A stretch of DNA of 64,000 nt from Thiomonas arsenitoxydans (GCF_000253115.1 NC_014145.1:682001-746000); one strand, 5' to 3'; positions 1 to 9,756 are shown, numbered from the stretch's first letter. Numbers and translations: made by a program. The notes: generated by a model from the letters alone, not told the origin.

Positions 1-630
1 CAGGACGAGACGCTGGAATGGTTGGGCCGCTCTCTCGGCAGGCTCCATGCCGTTGGCGCCGCGCGTGTCTACCAAGCCCGCCCCACGCTGGATGTGCAGA
101 CCTTCGGCGTGGCGTCGCGAGACTTGTTGCTCGACGGCGGCTGGCTGCCTGAAGACCTGCGCGCCGCTTGGCTCGCCGTCGTCGATCAGGCGCTTGACGC
201 CGTGCGCCAGGCCTATGCGCGGGCCGGGGACGTGGCGCTGATCCGGCTGCATGGCGATTGCCATCCGGGCAATCTGCTCTGGACCGACGAGGGCCCGCAT
301 TTCGTCGACTTTGATGACAGCCGCAGCGGCCCCGCGATTCAGGATTTGTGGATGCTGCTCTCGGGCGACGAGGCCGATATGCGACGTCAGTTCGCGGCGC
401 TGCTGCGCGGCTACGAGATGTTCCGCGAGTTCGACGATCGCGAGAAACACCTTGTCGAAGCCCTGCGCACCCTGCGCCTGCTGCATCACAGCGCCTGGAT
501 CGCCAGCCGCTGGAGCGATCCCGCATTTCCCGCGGCCTTTCCCTGGTTCGGCAGCGTGCGTTGCTGGCAGGATCGCATCCTGGAGTTGCGCGAGCAAGTC
601 GCGCTGCTGCAGGAACCGCCGCGGATTTAG
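1..630 (+). CDS. srkA: Stress-response kinase A-like protein, 3' part
   Basis: About 209 C-terminal residues of an SrkA/YihE/RdoA-type protein kinase with the aminoglycoside-phosphotransferase fold; the start lies before the window. The motif LHGDCHPGNLLW holds the catalytic Asp and the metal-binding Asn, and FVDFDDSRSGPAIQDLWML supplies the second metal-binding Asp. The helical C-terminal part rich in Arg, Trp and Leu fits the family. Known SrkA proteins are cytoplasmic Ser/Thr kinases that limit cell death under envelope or oxidative stress. The frame is open from base 1. It lies outside the mobile island and is probably a core gene. Confidence 0.85.
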   Translation, partial: QDETLEWLGRSLGRLHAVGAARVYQARPTLDVQTFGVASRDLLLDGGWLPEDLRAAWLAVVDQALDAVRQAYARAGDVALIRLHGDCHPGNLLWTDEGPHFVDFDDSRSGPAIQDLWMLLSGDEADMRRQFAALLRGYEMFREFDDREKHLVEALRTLRLLHHSAWIASRWSDPAFPAAFPWFGSVRCWQDRILELREQVALLQEPPRI

Positions 631-672
631 AAGCCGCATGGAGAAATCAATGCAACCATCGGCGGTCCATCG

Positions 673-2133
673 ATGCTGTTCTTTGCATCCATGCTCGCGT
701 TCCATCATTCCCCCCATGCCCTGCCTTTTCCTGTGAAACCGATACCGTCTCGCCGCGATGCAGCGCCCCATGCGCAGACCGAGACTGGCGACTCCCTCGA
801 ACCCGGGCAGCTCTGGGCGCTGGTCGGCGTGCTGCTCGCGACGGTGCTGGTCGTGCTCGACGGCACCATCGTCAACGTCGCCCTGCCCACGATTTCCACC
901 GAACTGCACGTCAGCGCGTCGCAGGCGATCTGGGTGGTCACGGCCTACCAGATGGCCCTGGTCATGGCGCTGTTCCCCTGCGCGGCCATCGGCGACAAGA
1001 TCGGGCATCGCACGCTGTACGTCGGCGGCGTGGCGGTGTTCACCCTGGCCTCGGCCCTGTGTGTCATGGCGCCGAGCTTCGGCTGGCTGGTGGCCGCGCG
1101 GTTTATTCAGGGTCTGGGCGGTGCGGGCATCATGGCGCTCAACGCCGCTTTGCTGCGCGCCATCGTGCCGCAGCGCATGCTGGGCCGCGCCATCGGCTGG
1201 AGCGCGCTGACCGTGGCCCTGTCCTCAGCGGCCGGGCCGACCCTCGGCGCGGTGATTCTTTCGCTGGCCGACTGGCGCTGGCTGTTTGCCGTCAACCTGC
1301 CGGTTGGCTTGATCACCTTGCTGGCGCTGCGGAGGCTGCCGCAGAGCGCACCGGGCCAGCGCCCGCTCGATCTGCCCAGCATGGCCCTGAACGCCCTGGG
1401 TTTTGCCACGCTCGTCTTGGGCGTCGACCGGCTCGCGGCCTCGCCCGCGCAAGGCGCTGTGCTGATGGCGGTGGCTGTCGCGGCTTTTGCGGCGCTGATC
1501 GCGCGCGAATGGCGGGTTGAAGCGCCGCTCATTCCGCTCGATCTTCTGCGCGTGTCAGCTTTCCGGCTGTCGGTGTTCGCCTCGATCTGCTGCTTCGCGG
1601 CGCAGATCGCGGGCATCGTCGCCCTGGTCTTCGACTTTCAAAACCGCCTCGGCGAAAGCGCGCTGGTCACCGGCCTCGCATTGACCCCCTGGCCCCTGAC
1701 GGTCGCCGTGGCCGCCCCACTCGCCGGACGACTGGCCGACCGCGTATCCACCGCCGCCCTGTGTACCTTCGGCGCCGTCTGCCTGGCCGTGGGCCTGCTG
1801 CTGGCCGCCTGGATGACGCAGGAACAGCGTCTGCTGCCCCTCGTCGCCAGTACCGTGTTGTGCGGCCTGGGCTTCGGTTTCTTCCAGGTGCCGAACAACC
1901 GCAACATGCTGCTCGCCGCCCCCCGCGCACGCAGCGCGGCGGCCGGCGGCATGCAAGCCACCGCGCGGCTCTCAGGCCAGACCGCGGGCGCCGTGGCCAG
2001 CTCGCTGGTGTTTCATCTGGTGGCTGTAGCCCACGCCCCTCAGGTTGGCCTGCTCGTCGCCACCGGCATGGCAGCGCTGGGCGCCTTGTTCAGCGTGATG
2101 CGTGTAGCGCAGGGCGGGACAGCAAAGTCGTGA
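673..2133 (+). CDS. MFS drug-efflux transporter, DHA2 (EmrB/QacA) family
   Basis: A 486-residue inner-membrane proton antiporter. The stretch VLDGTIVNVALPTIS in the first membrane helix is the DHA2 motif, followed by GDKIGHRTLY (MFS motif A variant) and RFIQGLGGAGIMA. Alternating hydrophobic segments continue to the C-terminus and fit 12-14 helices. The first 40 residues (poorly hydrophobic, Pro/His rich) look non-native, so the true start may be an internal codon; ATG at 691 is in frame and no strong ribosome site decides it. The substrate cannot be told. It stands 42 bp after the kinase gene on the same strand. Confidence 0.85.
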   Translation: MLFFASMLAFHHSPHALPFPVKPIPSRRDAAPHAQTETGDSLEPGQLWALVGVLLATVLVVLDGTIVNVALPTISTELHVSASQAIWVVTAYQMALVMALFPCAAIGDKIGHRTLYVGGVAVFTLASALCVMAPSFGWLVAARFIQGLGGAGIMALNAALLRAIVPQRMLGRAIGWSALTVALSSAAGPTLGAVILSLADWRWLFAVNLPVGLITLLALRRLPQSAPGQRPLDLPSMALNALGFATLVLGVDRLAASPAQGAVLMAVAVAAFAALIAREWRVEAPLIPLDLLRVSAFRLSVFASICCFAAQIAGIVALVFDFQNRLGESALVTGLALTPWPLTVAVAAPLAGRLADRVSTAALCTFGAVCLAVGLLLAAWMTQEQRLLPLVASTVLCGLGFGFFQVPNNRNMLLAAPRARSAAAGGMQATARLSGQTAGAVASSLVFHLVAVAHAPQVGLLVATGMAALGALFSVMRVAQGGTAKS

Positions 2134-2160
2134 GACGCCGGGTCAGCACAAGCGCTCGGG

Positions 2161-2554
2161 TTAGCGGCTGCACCACTGCTGCTCGCAGGGAGTGCCGTCC
2201 CTGTTGCCGTCCATCTTCACGCCAGGGCAGTGGGCGAGAAAGTACTTGGCTTCGGCGCAAGAGCGCATCTGCGAGCAATGGATGCGTCCATCGCAGGTGA
2301 AACCGGAAACGGTTGCAGCCGGGGAGCCCGACGGCGATGTGGCGTGTGGTTGCGTGGTTTGCTTTGCGGCTTGCGCTGCGCGCTTCATTTTTTCAGCGGC
2401 GTTCAGTTCTTCGATTGACGGCGGGTTTCGCACTTGACCAGATGGGCAGGGCGTTTGCTGAAAAGTGACTGTGCCATTCACCACGCATTTGTTCATCGGC
2501 GCCGCCTCAACGGCAGAGGTGAACAAAGCAAAAAACAAAGCGGCGCCCAGGAAT
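2161..2554 (-). pseudogene. Excalibur-domain secreted protein, 5' end cut by the island
   Basis: The C-terminal part ends in CPGVKMDGNRDGTPCEQQWC, an Excalibur calcium-binding motif (DxDxDGxxCE type). The N-terminal part has CVVNGTVTFQQTPCPSG, like DUF4124 proteins. The visible 5' end encodes only half a signal peptide (FLGAALFFALFTSAVEAAP) and has no ATG in frame; TTG at 2538 is the only nearby weak start. Joining 2554 to 29337 across the island restores ATG at 29353 and the reading MRKTSIFLGAALFFALF, a complete signal peptide. The gene was therefore interrupted at codon 6-7. The original ATG lay one base after the glmS stop. Confidence 0.85.
2550..2554. repeat. Target-site duplication, left copy (GGAAT)
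   Basis: GGAAT directly before TGTT at 2555. The same five bases follow the right end at 29332-29336. A 5-bp duplication is the size made by Tn7-family transposition. Confidence 0.85.
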
Positions 2555-2705
2555 TGTTTGCATCAAATAAAGTTCTATCTTAAAAAGTTGGCAAGTTGTT
2601 GATATAAATAGACTACATCTTTCGCTCCAAATCGAAAAGTCCTATCCTGACTTGATCAACTGGCGCCGTGCATGCGCCAAACGCACAAAATAAAGTCCTA
2701 TCCTG
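2555..2705. repeat. Left end of Tn7-like island with three TnsB-like sites
   Basis: Three direct repeats follow the terminal TGTT: CAAATAAAGTTCTATCT at 2564-2580, CAAATCGAAAAGTCCTATCC starting at 2628, and CAAAATAAAGTCCTATCCTG at 2686-2705. Spacing is about 60 bp over 150 bp, resembling the three separate TnsB sites of Tn7 left ends. Unit sequence is CAAAWnnAAAGTCCTATCCTG-like. Confidence 0.75.
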
Positions 2706-3051
2706 CGCCGGAAGAAACAGGCGCGCCTTCCAGCCCAAGCCTGTATAGCAGTTTCATCGCCCATAAAGCGGTTTGTCCTTCTGCATCAGCCTTGTTTCTC
2801 GGGGTCAGCATCTTGGGCATTCGCTCGCAAAAGCACACGTTGGACAATTCTTGCTCAATCTCATGATCCCAGTGACCGCTGGCATCGACCAAGCCATCCA
2901 GAGATCGTTGGACCGAAGCCTCGACGACGTCAAAAGTCGCGAGACGGCGGAAGCGCAAAGCAATCAGGGACAGTGCGACATCCCCGGTGCGCTCCACATC
3001 CAGCAGCACGATAGGCGGATACCCCGGCGGCATGATTGTTACTACCAGGCC
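2698..3051 (-). pseudogene. Unidentified ORF fragment, 5' end cut by IS21-family element
   Basis: The frame stays open from the IS boundary at 3052 down to a TAG inside the third left-end repeat. It encodes about 117 residues, including VVTIMPPGYPPIVLLDVERT and ALSLIALRFRRLATFDVV. I do not recognise a family. The first in-frame ATG is at 3033, but the reading continues upstream into the insertion sequence, so this could be the C-terminal part of an interrupted gene reading outward to the island's left end. It may also be a chance frame. Confidence 0.3.
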
Positions 3052-3259
3052 TGTCCGCGCCGATTGAATATTGACCCACCCTGCCGATCCAATATTGACC
3101 CAGGGCGGGTAGCTGCCTTTTGAATTGGCAACTGTGGATAAGTTTAGTCAATTGCTGGTTTTGGTCATCCTGACTTGGCTGCCCTGAATTGATTCATTGC
3201 GCAAGGGGGAAAGGAGCGCAGGACGAAGTCCGTAGCGTATTTCCCCCTTGTTCGGCCTC

Positions 3260-4075
3260 TCAGAATGGCTCTGGGAGCACTGTGGCCTTAACCGCCTTGC
3301 TGCCTTTACGCGACAGCTCACGCTCCTGGATACGCGACTTGGCAGCCATCGAGCTGTGTGCAAACCGATACGACTCGTTGCCTGTCTCCACGATATGGCA
3401 ATGATGCGTGAGCCGGTCCAGCAACGCGGTGGTCATCTTGGCATCGACAAACACGCTGGACCATTCCGAGAAACTCAGGTTGGTGGTGATCGCCACACTG
3501 GTGTGCTCGTACAACTTGGAGAGCAGGTGAAACAGCAAAGCGCCACCGGCCTGGCTAAACGGCAAGTACCCCAGTTCATCCAGAATCACCAGATCCACAC
3601 GCAGTAACGATGCAGCAATCCGACCGGCCTTGCCCTGGGCTTTCTCCTGCTCCAACTGGTTGACCAAGTCGACCGTCGAGTAAAACCGCACCCGCATACC
3701 CTTGGATGTGATGCCCGAGACCGCCACCGCGGTGGCCAGATGCGTCTTGCCGGTGCCAGGCCCGCCAATGAACACCACGTTCTGTGCGGTGTCGGTAAAG
3801 TCCATCGTCGCCAGTGTTTTGACCAGGTTTTCATCGACCGCGCTTGCAGCGAAGTCAAACCGGGCCAGATCACGATGCAGTGGAAACCGGGCGGCCTTGA
3901 GTTGATGGCTCACCGAGCGCATGGCCCGGTCGGTGTGTTCGGCTTGCAGCAAGTGTTCAATCAACCACTTCGATGAGGCCGTGCTGGTCTCACCTTGGGC
4001 CGTCAAGTCTGTCCAGGCACTGACCATGCCATACAGGCGCAGTTCTTTGAGTTCGGTGGTGACATCACAGCGCAT
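3260..4075 (-). CDS. istB: IstB-like ATPase of IS21 element
   Basis: A 271-residue AAA+ ATPase that partners the IstA transposase and selects targets. Walker [12 protein letters not shown] and Walker [19 protein letters not shown] are intact, followed by the sensor region [17 protein letters not shown] and the C-terminal [19 protein letters not shown], all usual for IstB. The ATG at 4075 overlaps the end of istA by 11 bp, the normal translational coupling of this family. A longer frame upstream is only the istA shadow. Confidence 0.95.
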   Translation of the reverse strand: MRCDVTTELKELRLYGMVSAWTDLTAQGETSTASSKWLIEHLLQAEHTDRAMRSVSHQLKAARFPLHRDLARFDFAASAVDENLVKTLATMDFTDTAQNVVFIGGPGTGKTHLATAVAVSGITSKGMRVRFYSTVDLVNQLEQEKAQGKAGRIAASLLRVDLVILDELGYLPFSQAGGALLFHLLSKLYEHTSVAITTNLSFSEWSSVFVDAKMTTALLDRLTHHCHIVETGNESYRFAHSSMAAKSRIQERELSRKGSKAVKATVLPEPF

Positions 4076-5597
4076 GATTGACCTCCTTGGCTGGGCTGGT
4101 TTCAAGCGCTTCACGCAAGCTGTCATAGCGTCTGGTATTGGCCAGCGGTGGCTCTTTGAGCGCCAAAGCGGTTTCAACACAATCAGGCACGGGCTTGGCA
4201 TTGAGTCTGGCCAACACATTGAGAATATGCTCGACGCTGAGCGCGCCCGATTCCACAACCAAGTCAACCGCCACCAGCACGGCCTCCAATCCGGCTGTGG
4301 GTACGGCGGCCAATACCTGTGCCATAACTCGGTCACCACCGGCGCGTTTCATCAGTCCCTGGCGCAGTCGCTGCAGGGGTTCAGGCATGTCAGCAAACGG
4401 GGCGCCGTTTCTCAGCGCTCCTGGTTTACGTTGCACCAGCTCGATGTAGTGCTGCCAGTCGTAGCAGGTGTGGCCCCGGTCTGAGGCTCGGTCGTGGCTG
4501 GCCACCACTGCATCACCAGCGACGACGCAGACCCGGGTGGGATAGAGCCGGGTGCTGACTCTGTGGCCAGCCCACTCGCAGGGCACCGAATAGCGGTTAC
4601 GGTCCACACTGACCAAGCAGGTACTGGACACTTTGGCAGATTTCTCCACGTACCCGTCAAACGCTGTGGGCATCGGCATCATCTCCAGGCGTTCTTGTTC
4701 CAGCATTTCCAGTACGCTGAAGTGTGTGAACTCAGGGTGACGCAGTTCGCTCCAACAATCGCGGCAGCGCTGGCCCAGCCAGGCGTTGAGCTCGTCGAAA
4801 GAACTCCACTTACGCTTTTGTGCATCGAGCCAGATGCGCCTGCGGCTGTCTTGCACGTTTTTCTCAACCACGCCTTTCTCCCAGCCACTGGCGACGTTGC
4901 AGAAGTCCGCATCAAACAGGTAGTGCGCACACATGGCGGTAAAGCGTGCGTTGACAGTGCGCTGCTTACCCTTTTGGACTTTGTCCACGGCCGTTTTCAT
5001 GTTGTCGTAGATGCCCCGTCCGGGGATACCACCCAGCGCCGCAAACGAGCGGGTGTGGGCATCAAACAGCATTTCATGGCCCTGGCTGGGGTAGGCCACC
5101 AACCAGAAACCCCGACTGGCGCACAGCTTCATGTGCGAGAGTTGCACCTTGTTGTAGTAAATGCCACCCACCATCAGACCCTCGGTGCTCCAGTCAAACT
5201 GGAACGCCTCGCCCAGCGCGAACGTGAGCGGCACGAAGGCGTGCGGGGCTTTGCCTGGCGCGCCACGCCAATCTCGAATGAAATCGGTGACAGCGCTGTA
5301 GCCACCCGTGTAGCCCTGGGTTTTGATTTCCGCAAACAAGGCACGGGCGGTGCGTCGGTATTGCTTTGTGCGCAATGCATCGGCCTTGAGTGCCATCTCC
5401 AAGGCCGCGTGAAACGCTGTGAGTTTGCCAGGCACTGTCTTGCGCCGGTACTCGGGCTCGTCCCCCTCTTTGGCATCTCGCACCCATTTGCGGATCGTGT
5501 TTCGCGATAGCCCAGTGCCCTTGGCTATCTCACGCAGCGACTTCTTGTCGCGGGTGTACATCCGCCTGACTTTTCCAAACATTTCCATGGTGATCAC
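4065..5597 (-). CDS. istA: IstA transposase of IS21 element
   Basis: A 510-residue DDE transposase. The N-terminal helix-turn-helix covers [34 protein letters not shown]. The integrase core includes [20 protein letters not shown] (first Asp), [16 protein letters not shown] (second Asp) and [11 protein letters not shown] (Glu). A C-terminal beta-rich domain follows. The GTG at 5597 and ATG at 5588 are both possible starts; AGGAG lies 10-15 bp upstream of the GTG. No internal stops are present, so with istB the element looks potentially active. Confidence 0.95.
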   Translation of the reverse strand: MITMEMFGKVRRMYTRDKKSLREIAKGTGLSRNTIRKWVRDAKEGDEPEYRRKTVPGKLTAFHAALEMALKADALRTKQYRRTARALFAEIKTQGYTGGYSAVTDFIRDWRGAPGKAPHAFVPLTFALGEAFQFDWSTEGLMVGGIYYNKVQLSHMKLCASRGFWLVAYPSQGHEMLFDAHTRSFAALGGIPGRGIYDNMKTAVDKVQKGKQRTVNARFTAMCAHYLFDADFCNVASGWEKGVVEKNVQDSRRRIWLDAQKRKWSSFDELNAWLGQRCRDCWSELRHPEFTHFSVLEMLEQERLEMMPMPTAFDGYVEKSAKVSSTCLVSVDRNRYSVPCEWAGHRVSTRLYPTRVCVVAGDAVVASHDRASDRGHTCYDWQHYIELVQRKPGALRNGAPFADMPEPLQRLRQGLMKRAGGDRVMAQVLAAVPTAGLEAVLVAVDLVVESGALSVEHILNVLARLNAKPVPDCVETALALKEPPLANTRRYDSLREALETSPAKEVNHAL

Positions 5598-5703
5598 CTT
5601 TGTTGCTCCTGCCTAAAAAGTAGGCAGGGCTAGTAAAACACCTGGGTCAGTTTTGGATCGGCACAACCTCGAAAAGTGGGTCAGTTTTCAGTCGGCATCA
5701 ACA

Positions 5704-6339
5704 GGAGGGAACAGCTTTGATCTGATTTTGCGGCGATCCAGCCTGGCGGTCTATTCGCGGCACGTGCAGCAATTGACCGCGCGGGCCAGCGAGGCTGCCG
5801 CGGCCAAGGCGGCGAAAGACGTCATGGCCAAGACGCAAAATGCCATCCAAGACGTCACCGCCTGGATGCGGCACTACGTGCGGGATGCGGCCGCGCATCT
5901 TCAGCGCATGTCCAAATTGTCCGCGGCCTATGCCCGGCTGACGGCAAAGATGCAGGCCGCTTTGGATGATGAGGCAAGAGAACCGCCCAACAGCGTTGCG
6001 CGGGCACAGATCGACGTCGGAATATCGCAAATGTCCGTTGCGTTCCGCCAAGCGCAAATCGGGTTGCAAACCCTGGAATCGTCGTTCGGATATGCCGGAG
6101 GGAAGATCACTTACCCAGAAGCACAGAAGGACATCGCACGTGCGCAGCAATACTGCGGTCGCACTGGTCAGGCGTTGACGCCGATTTGCGGGGATTTTTC
6201 GACGGCATATGCAAATTTCCAGGCGACGGTAAGTGCGCTGCGGCAAGACTTCGCCAACACGGAGAGTGCCTGGAACGCCGAGGACCAAAAGCAGCAGGCG
6301 ATCGAGAGGCAAGCCGATCGCTTGAATCAAGGCGGCTGA
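5704..6339 (+). pseudogene. Unidentified coiled-coil protein, 5' end replaced by IS21 end
   Basis: The frame is open out of the insertion sequence and continues for 211 residues of Ala/Gln-rich helical sequence, for example LTARASEAAAAKAAKDVMAK and QKQQAIERQADRLNQGG, with two Cys near the C-terminus (QQYCGRTGQALTPICGDF). The composition suggests a secreted or periplasmic helical protein, such as a minor component of a conjugation or secretion system, but no family was recognised. ATG codons inside the insertion end (5653) are not native. A real internal start cannot be excluded; ATG at 5824 is in frame. Confidence 0.45.
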
Positions 6340-6751
6340 TTTCCTCCGCTCGCAACCCAATCGCCGAAGCGGTTTCATCGGGTGCATTGAAGGCGCATCG
6401 ATGTGTCCGACGCCTACAGCCCCAACCCTAGGCTGAAAATGCACGATCGCGCTCGCTTCGCACGCTCGCGCTGTCGTCGACCAACCGCATAGGCGGCAAC
6501 GGGCGAAGTGGAAATGTTGGCGTTGTGTCCGCTCCTCGGCCATAGCAGGCATTGGGCAGAACTCCCAGTGAGGGGCTGCAATCCTGTAATCAGCGGTCAT
6601 TGGCAGCATCGGCCTCGTGAACGGCGGCTTTGTGCGTCAGCGAATTGGCGATTTAATTCAAGGGACTGCCCAACACCCCGGAGTATCCGGATTTTGATCG
6701 GCGCCAAAAAACGAGGGGAAAACGGATTTTGAATTTTGCAGGGCCGACGAC
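6340..6751. other. Gene-free stretch with a remnant repeat
   Basis: About 410 bp without a supported gene between the coiled-coil fragment and the sensor kinase stop. It holds the 85-bp degenerate repeat described separately. The rest (6640-6750) is less GC-rich than its surroundings and shows no clear terminator. Confidence 0.6.
6557..6641. repeat. Degenerate 85-bp repeat, copy 1
   Basis: Starts CAGAACTCCC and ends TTTGTGCGTCAGC. It matches 16231-16322 over most of its length, sharing CAGCGGTCAT, GGCAGCATCGGCC and TGTGCGTCAGC. Both copies lie next to decayed mobile-element sequence, so this is probably the remnant of a common IS flank or end. Confidence 0.6.
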
Positions 6752-8191
6752 TTATGCCGGACTATGTGGAAGTTCCAAGATCGCCTCCATTCCGCCATCG
6801 CGGCGATTCTGCAACGTCAACCGTCCCCCCGCCGCACGCGCGATGTCGCGTGCGATACCGAGGCCAAGGCCGGTGCCGCCGGTTTGACGGCTGCGCGACG
6901 CTTCAAGCCGATAGAACGGCTCAAACACCTTTTCCAGTTCTTCCTCCGGAATGCCGGGGCCCTGATCCTGAATGCGCAGTGTCAGGGAGGTAGCGCTATC
7001 GTCGACGACGATGAGGGCCCGTTCGCCATATAAAACGGCATTGTCGAGCAGATTCGCTAAGCAGCGCTTTATTCGTGCTGGATCCCCAACGAAGGGCTTG
7101 TTGGTACGCCCTTGAATCTGCACTTCACGCCCCATCTCTTCTGCGTCGGCCTGCAGACTTTCAAGCAAGGACATGATGTCGATGGGCTGAATATGTTGTG
7201 GCTGGTCGAGACCGCGCATGAAATCCAGCGTGTACTTCACCATCTGCTCCATCTCCAGCAGATCCTTCTCGAACCGCGCGCGCACATCGTCATCATCCAG
7301 CAGTTCTGCGCGCAAACGCATGCGGGTGATCGGCGTTTTCAGATCGTGCGACATGGCCGAAAAAATGCGCGTCCGATCCGTAATAAATCGAATCAGTTGA
7401 GCCTGCATGGTGTTGAACGCGTGTGCAGCGCGCCGTACCTCGGCAGGTCCAGCTTCCGGCAGTGGAGGACGATGGATGTCTTCACCAAGTGATTCAGCGG
7501 CCGAGGCCAGGACCGCCAGCGGCCGCGTCATCCACCGCACGGCAACAAAGGAGAGGAACAACACTGACGCCAAGAGTACGAGCAAGGTCAGCAGCAAATG
7601 CCAGGGGGGCGCCTGGGCGCCTTGGTGAAGCTGGGTTGTAAAGGCCACCCAGCTTCCATCGTGCAGTTGCACCTGGATCAGGAAGCCGAGTTTTTCCGCC
7701 ATGAAGGCTTGCATGGAAGACCGGGATGCCTGTGTCATACCCGACATATAGGCCGCCATCGAGGCCATGCCAGGTAGGGGTCGCCGGTGCATGTCGGGGA
7801 ATCCATTGGCCTCAGAAGGGTTTGCACTGGCCGAGACGATCAGCGGTCTTTCATCCCCGAGTGCGGAATGAAGCGCCTGTGAAAACATCATGGTTTGTGC
7901 GCTGCGCATTGCGGCAGCCGTTGTCTTGATGGGTGAGGGCTCCAAGTCCACGACCTGGGGCGGCACGCTCAAGATTTTTGCGATACGGAGCCGCTCCTGA
8001 TGCGGCATCGAATCCAGAAGTTTGACCACGTCAGCAATGCGTTGCGCAGACTGCATGCCGCTGTTGCGCAGCACCGCTCGGTCGCGCTCGGCGAAGTTAA
8101 TTGAGGCGCTCAGGAGTTGCGCCAAAATCAAGCCGCTCGAGAGGACGAGCATCATGCGGCCGAACAGCGACGCCGGCAGCAACCGTTTCAC
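6752..8191 (-). CDS. Sensor histidine kinase with Met-rich periplasmic domain
   Basis: A 479-residue EnvZ/CpxA-type inner-membrane kinase. Helix 1 is at residues 11-33 and helix 2 at 197-218, enclosing a periplasmic region of about 160 residues rich in Met and His (RSAQTMMFSQALHSALG; PGMASMAAYMSGM). HAMP follows, then the H-box FSAMSHDLKTPITRMRLR with His282, N-box LANLLDNAVLYGE, and G boxes DQGPGIPEEELEKVFEPF and GGTGLGLGIA. The ATG overlaps the response-regulator stop by 4 bp. The Met-rich sensor loop and the neighbouring multicopper oxidase suggest Cu(I) or Ag(I) sensing, which is inference. Confidence 0.92.
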   Translation of the reverse strand: MKRLLPASLFGRMMLVLSSGLILAQLLSASINFAERDRAVLRNSGMQSAQRIADVVKLLDSMPHQERLRIAKILSVPPQVVDLEPSPIKTTAAAMRSAQTMMFSQALHSALGDERPLIVSASANPSEANGFPDMHRRPLPGMASMAAYMSGMTQASRSSMQAFMAEKLGFLIQVQLHDGSWVAFTTQLHQGAQAPPWHLLLTLLVLLASVLFLSFVAVRWMTRPLAVLASAAESLGEDIHRPPLPEAGPAEVRRAAHAFNTMQAQLIRFITDRTRIFSAMSHDLKTPITRMRLRAELLDDDDVRARFEKDLLEMEQMVKYTLDFMRGLDQPQHIQPIDIMSLLESLQADAEEMGREVQIQGRTNKPFVGDPARIKRCLANLLDNAVLYGERALIVVDDSATSLTLRIQDQGPGIPEEELEKVFEPFYRLEASRSRQTGGTGLGLGIARDIARAAGGRLTLQNRRDGGMEAILELPHSPA

Positions 8192-8910
8192 GGCTTTCCT
8201 TCAACGGGCACTGACAACACATAGCCCATGCCGCGCACCGTCTTGATCAGTACCGGGTCGCGCGGATCGTCTCCAAGACGTTGACGCAAGCGACTGACCT
8301 GGACATCGATGCTGCGATCGAGCGGGTCGGCCTCCCGGCCTTGCGTGAGATCCACCAACTGGTCGCGGTTGAGAACCCGGTTGGGATGGCTCAGAAAAAT
8401 GCGCAACAAGCGGTATTCCGCGCCACTCAGCGTCACGACCACGCCTGCGGGAGAAATCAGATGGCGATGCAGGGTGTTGAGCGTCCAGCCTGCAAAATGG
8501 GCCTCGCGCAAATCTTCGGGCTGCAAATTGACGGGCAGGCTGCGAGCGCGTCGCAAGATGACCTTGATGCGGGCGAGCAACTCGCGCGCGCTGAAGGGCT
8601 TGGTCAGATAGTCGTCGGCGCCCATCTCCAGACCGACGACACGATCGGTCTCGTCGCTGCGGGCGGTGAGCATCAACACAGGGATGTCGGATTTGGCGCG
8701 GAGCTGGCGACAGAGCGTCAGACCGTCGTCGCCCGGAAGCATCAGATCGAGCACGATCAAGTCGATGCGCGCGGCGACGAGGGCGCGCTCCATGGCCTTG
8801 CCGTCGCCCACCGCGGTGACGCGCAGCCCGTTCTTTTGCAAATAGGCGCTCAGCAGATTACGGATCTCGCCATCGTCGTCAACGATCAGGATGTGGTCAG
8901 GTGTGTCCAT
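8188..8910 (-). CDS. OmpR-family response regulator
   Basis: 240 residues. The receiver domain has acidic pocket DDD at 11-13, phospho-acceptor Asp55 in LIVLDLMLPGDDG, Thr in VLMLTARS and Lys in TKPFSARELL. The C-terminal winged helix (about 145-235) has GAEYRLLRIFLSHPNRVLNRDQL and DVQVSRLRQRLGDDPRDPVLIKTVRGMGYVL. It is the promoter-proximal gene of an operon with the sensor kinase and is divergent from the Spy-like gene, 219 bp apart. The shared intergenic region is the likely target site. Confidence 0.95.
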   Translation of the reverse strand: MDTPDHILIVDDDGEIRNLLSAYLQKNGLRVTAVGDGKAMERALVAARIDLIVLDLMLPGDDGLTLCRQLRAKSDIPVLMLTARSDETDRVVGLEMGADDYLTKPFSARELLARIKVILRRARSLPVNLQPEDLREAHFAGWTLNTLHRHLISPAGVVVTLSGAEYRLLRIFLSHPNRVLNRDQLVDLTQGREADPLDRSIDVQVSRLRQRLGDDPRDPVLIKTVRGMGYVLSVPVEGKP

Positions 8911-9129
8911 GCCGTGATTTTCAGCGGTCTGCGGCGCGCCTCGTCAAAAACAATGTAACGCAGCATGTCAGCCACAGGTTCGCAGATCATGCGATACAAA
9001 ACAGCCGCTTTTTGACACGGCCTGCTTACACGTCAGCGTTGAAATGGCTTCCATTGCGATGGCGGTCCATCAGATGTCGCTGCGGGAACGTCCCGCCAAC
9101 CGTCTACGCATTTTGATCGGAGATCAATC

Positions 9130-9651
9130 ATGAAATGCAACCAGAGAACACTGGGTCTTGCCGCCGTCCTCTCACTCGCCGCAATCGGCACAGCCTACGC
9201 ACAATCCCCTGCCCAACCGCAGCAATATGGCTGCATGCAGGGGACCGGGCCGGGCTTGGGCATGATGGGCGGCCGCGGCATGGCTGCGGGCATGATGGGG
9301 CGCGGTGATCCTGCTGCCAGGATGGAAAATCGGCTTGGCGCGATGAAGGCGCAATTGCAGATCACGCCGCAGCAAGAGCCTGCTTGGGACGCCTTTACGG
9401 CACAAGCCAAGAAACAGGCCGATGCGATGCAGTCCATGCGGACCAGCCTGTTTGAGGCAAAGGGCAATGCTCCGGAACGCATGGAGCAACGCACCCAGTT
9501 GATGCAAGCGCGCGTGGCAGGCATGGAGACCATGACCGCTGCGATGAAAACGCTCTATGCCGAACTGAGCCCGGGGCAGCAAGCCATACTGAACCAGCAT
9601 TTTGGCGCGATGCGCGGAACCCGTCGCGGAGCGCCTGCGGGCGCGCAGTAA
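9130..9651 (+). CDS. Spy/CpxP-like (LTXXQ) periplasmic protein
   Basis: 173 residues. Signal peptide MKCNQRTLGLAAVLSLAAIG ends at AYAQ. A Gly/Met-rich linker (GLGMMGGRGMAAGMMGRG) follows. The helical body carries LQITPQQEPAWDAFTAQAKKQ and LYAELSPGQQAILNQHF, the two LTXXQ-type motifs of Spy/CpxP chaperones, though Thr is replaced by Ser or Ile around them. The start follows GGAG 7 bp upstream. It is first in a plus-strand group with the SHOCT protein and multicopper oxidase and probably protects periplasmic proteins or buffers copper. Confidence 0.9.
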   Translation: MKCNQRTLGLAAVLSLAAIGTAYAQSPAQPQQYGCMQGTGPGLGMMGGRGMAAGMMGRGDPAARMENRLGAMKAQLQITPQQEPAWDAFTAQAKKQADAMQSMRTSLFEAKGNAPERMEQRTQLMQARVAGMETMTAAMKTLYAELSPGQQAILNQHFGAMRGTRRGAPAGAQ

Positions 9652-9756
9652 ACCGGAGCCGGACGAGCGCGCGCGATCGCACGGATACAACTCGCCGATT
9701 GCGCGTGCAATGCACTGCGGCATGCAGTCGGCGCCAAACACAAAGGAGTACGCATC

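Larger units (their letters stand above)
3052..5703 (-). mobile_element. IS21-family insertion sequence, 2652 bp
   Basis: The ends start TGT and match well: TGTCCGCGCCGATTGAATAT on the left and, reversed, TGTTGATGCCGACTGAAAAC on the right, both leading into TGACCCAC. Each end holds two copies of a 21-bp unit GCCGAnnnAAnAnTGACCCA (3059-3079, 3083-3103; 5642-5662, 5676-5696), typical of IS21 ends. It carries istA and istB on the minus strand. No convincing target duplication is visible in the flanks. It sits within the Tn7-like island and separates two orphan gene fragments. Confidence 0.9.

Noticed and set aside
2536..2563. TTG start at 2538, or ATG at 2561-2563 followed by a one-base insertion, as start of the Excalibur gene
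   Set aside because: The island junction at 2554/2555 explains the missing start: joining to 29337 restores an ATG and full signal peptide in frame.
2564..2705. Short direct repeats as a small CRISPR
   Set aside because: Units vary, spacing is irregular and they lie at a transposon end with a target duplication; no cas genes are present.
2698..3051. TnsA or another Tn7 protein at the left end
   Set aside because: No PD-DExK residues or family blocks could be matched; it stays unidentified.
3046..5705. CAGG on both sides as target duplication of the IS21-family element
   Set aside because: The positions do not agree with the best terminal inverted repeat alignment (3052 and 5703).
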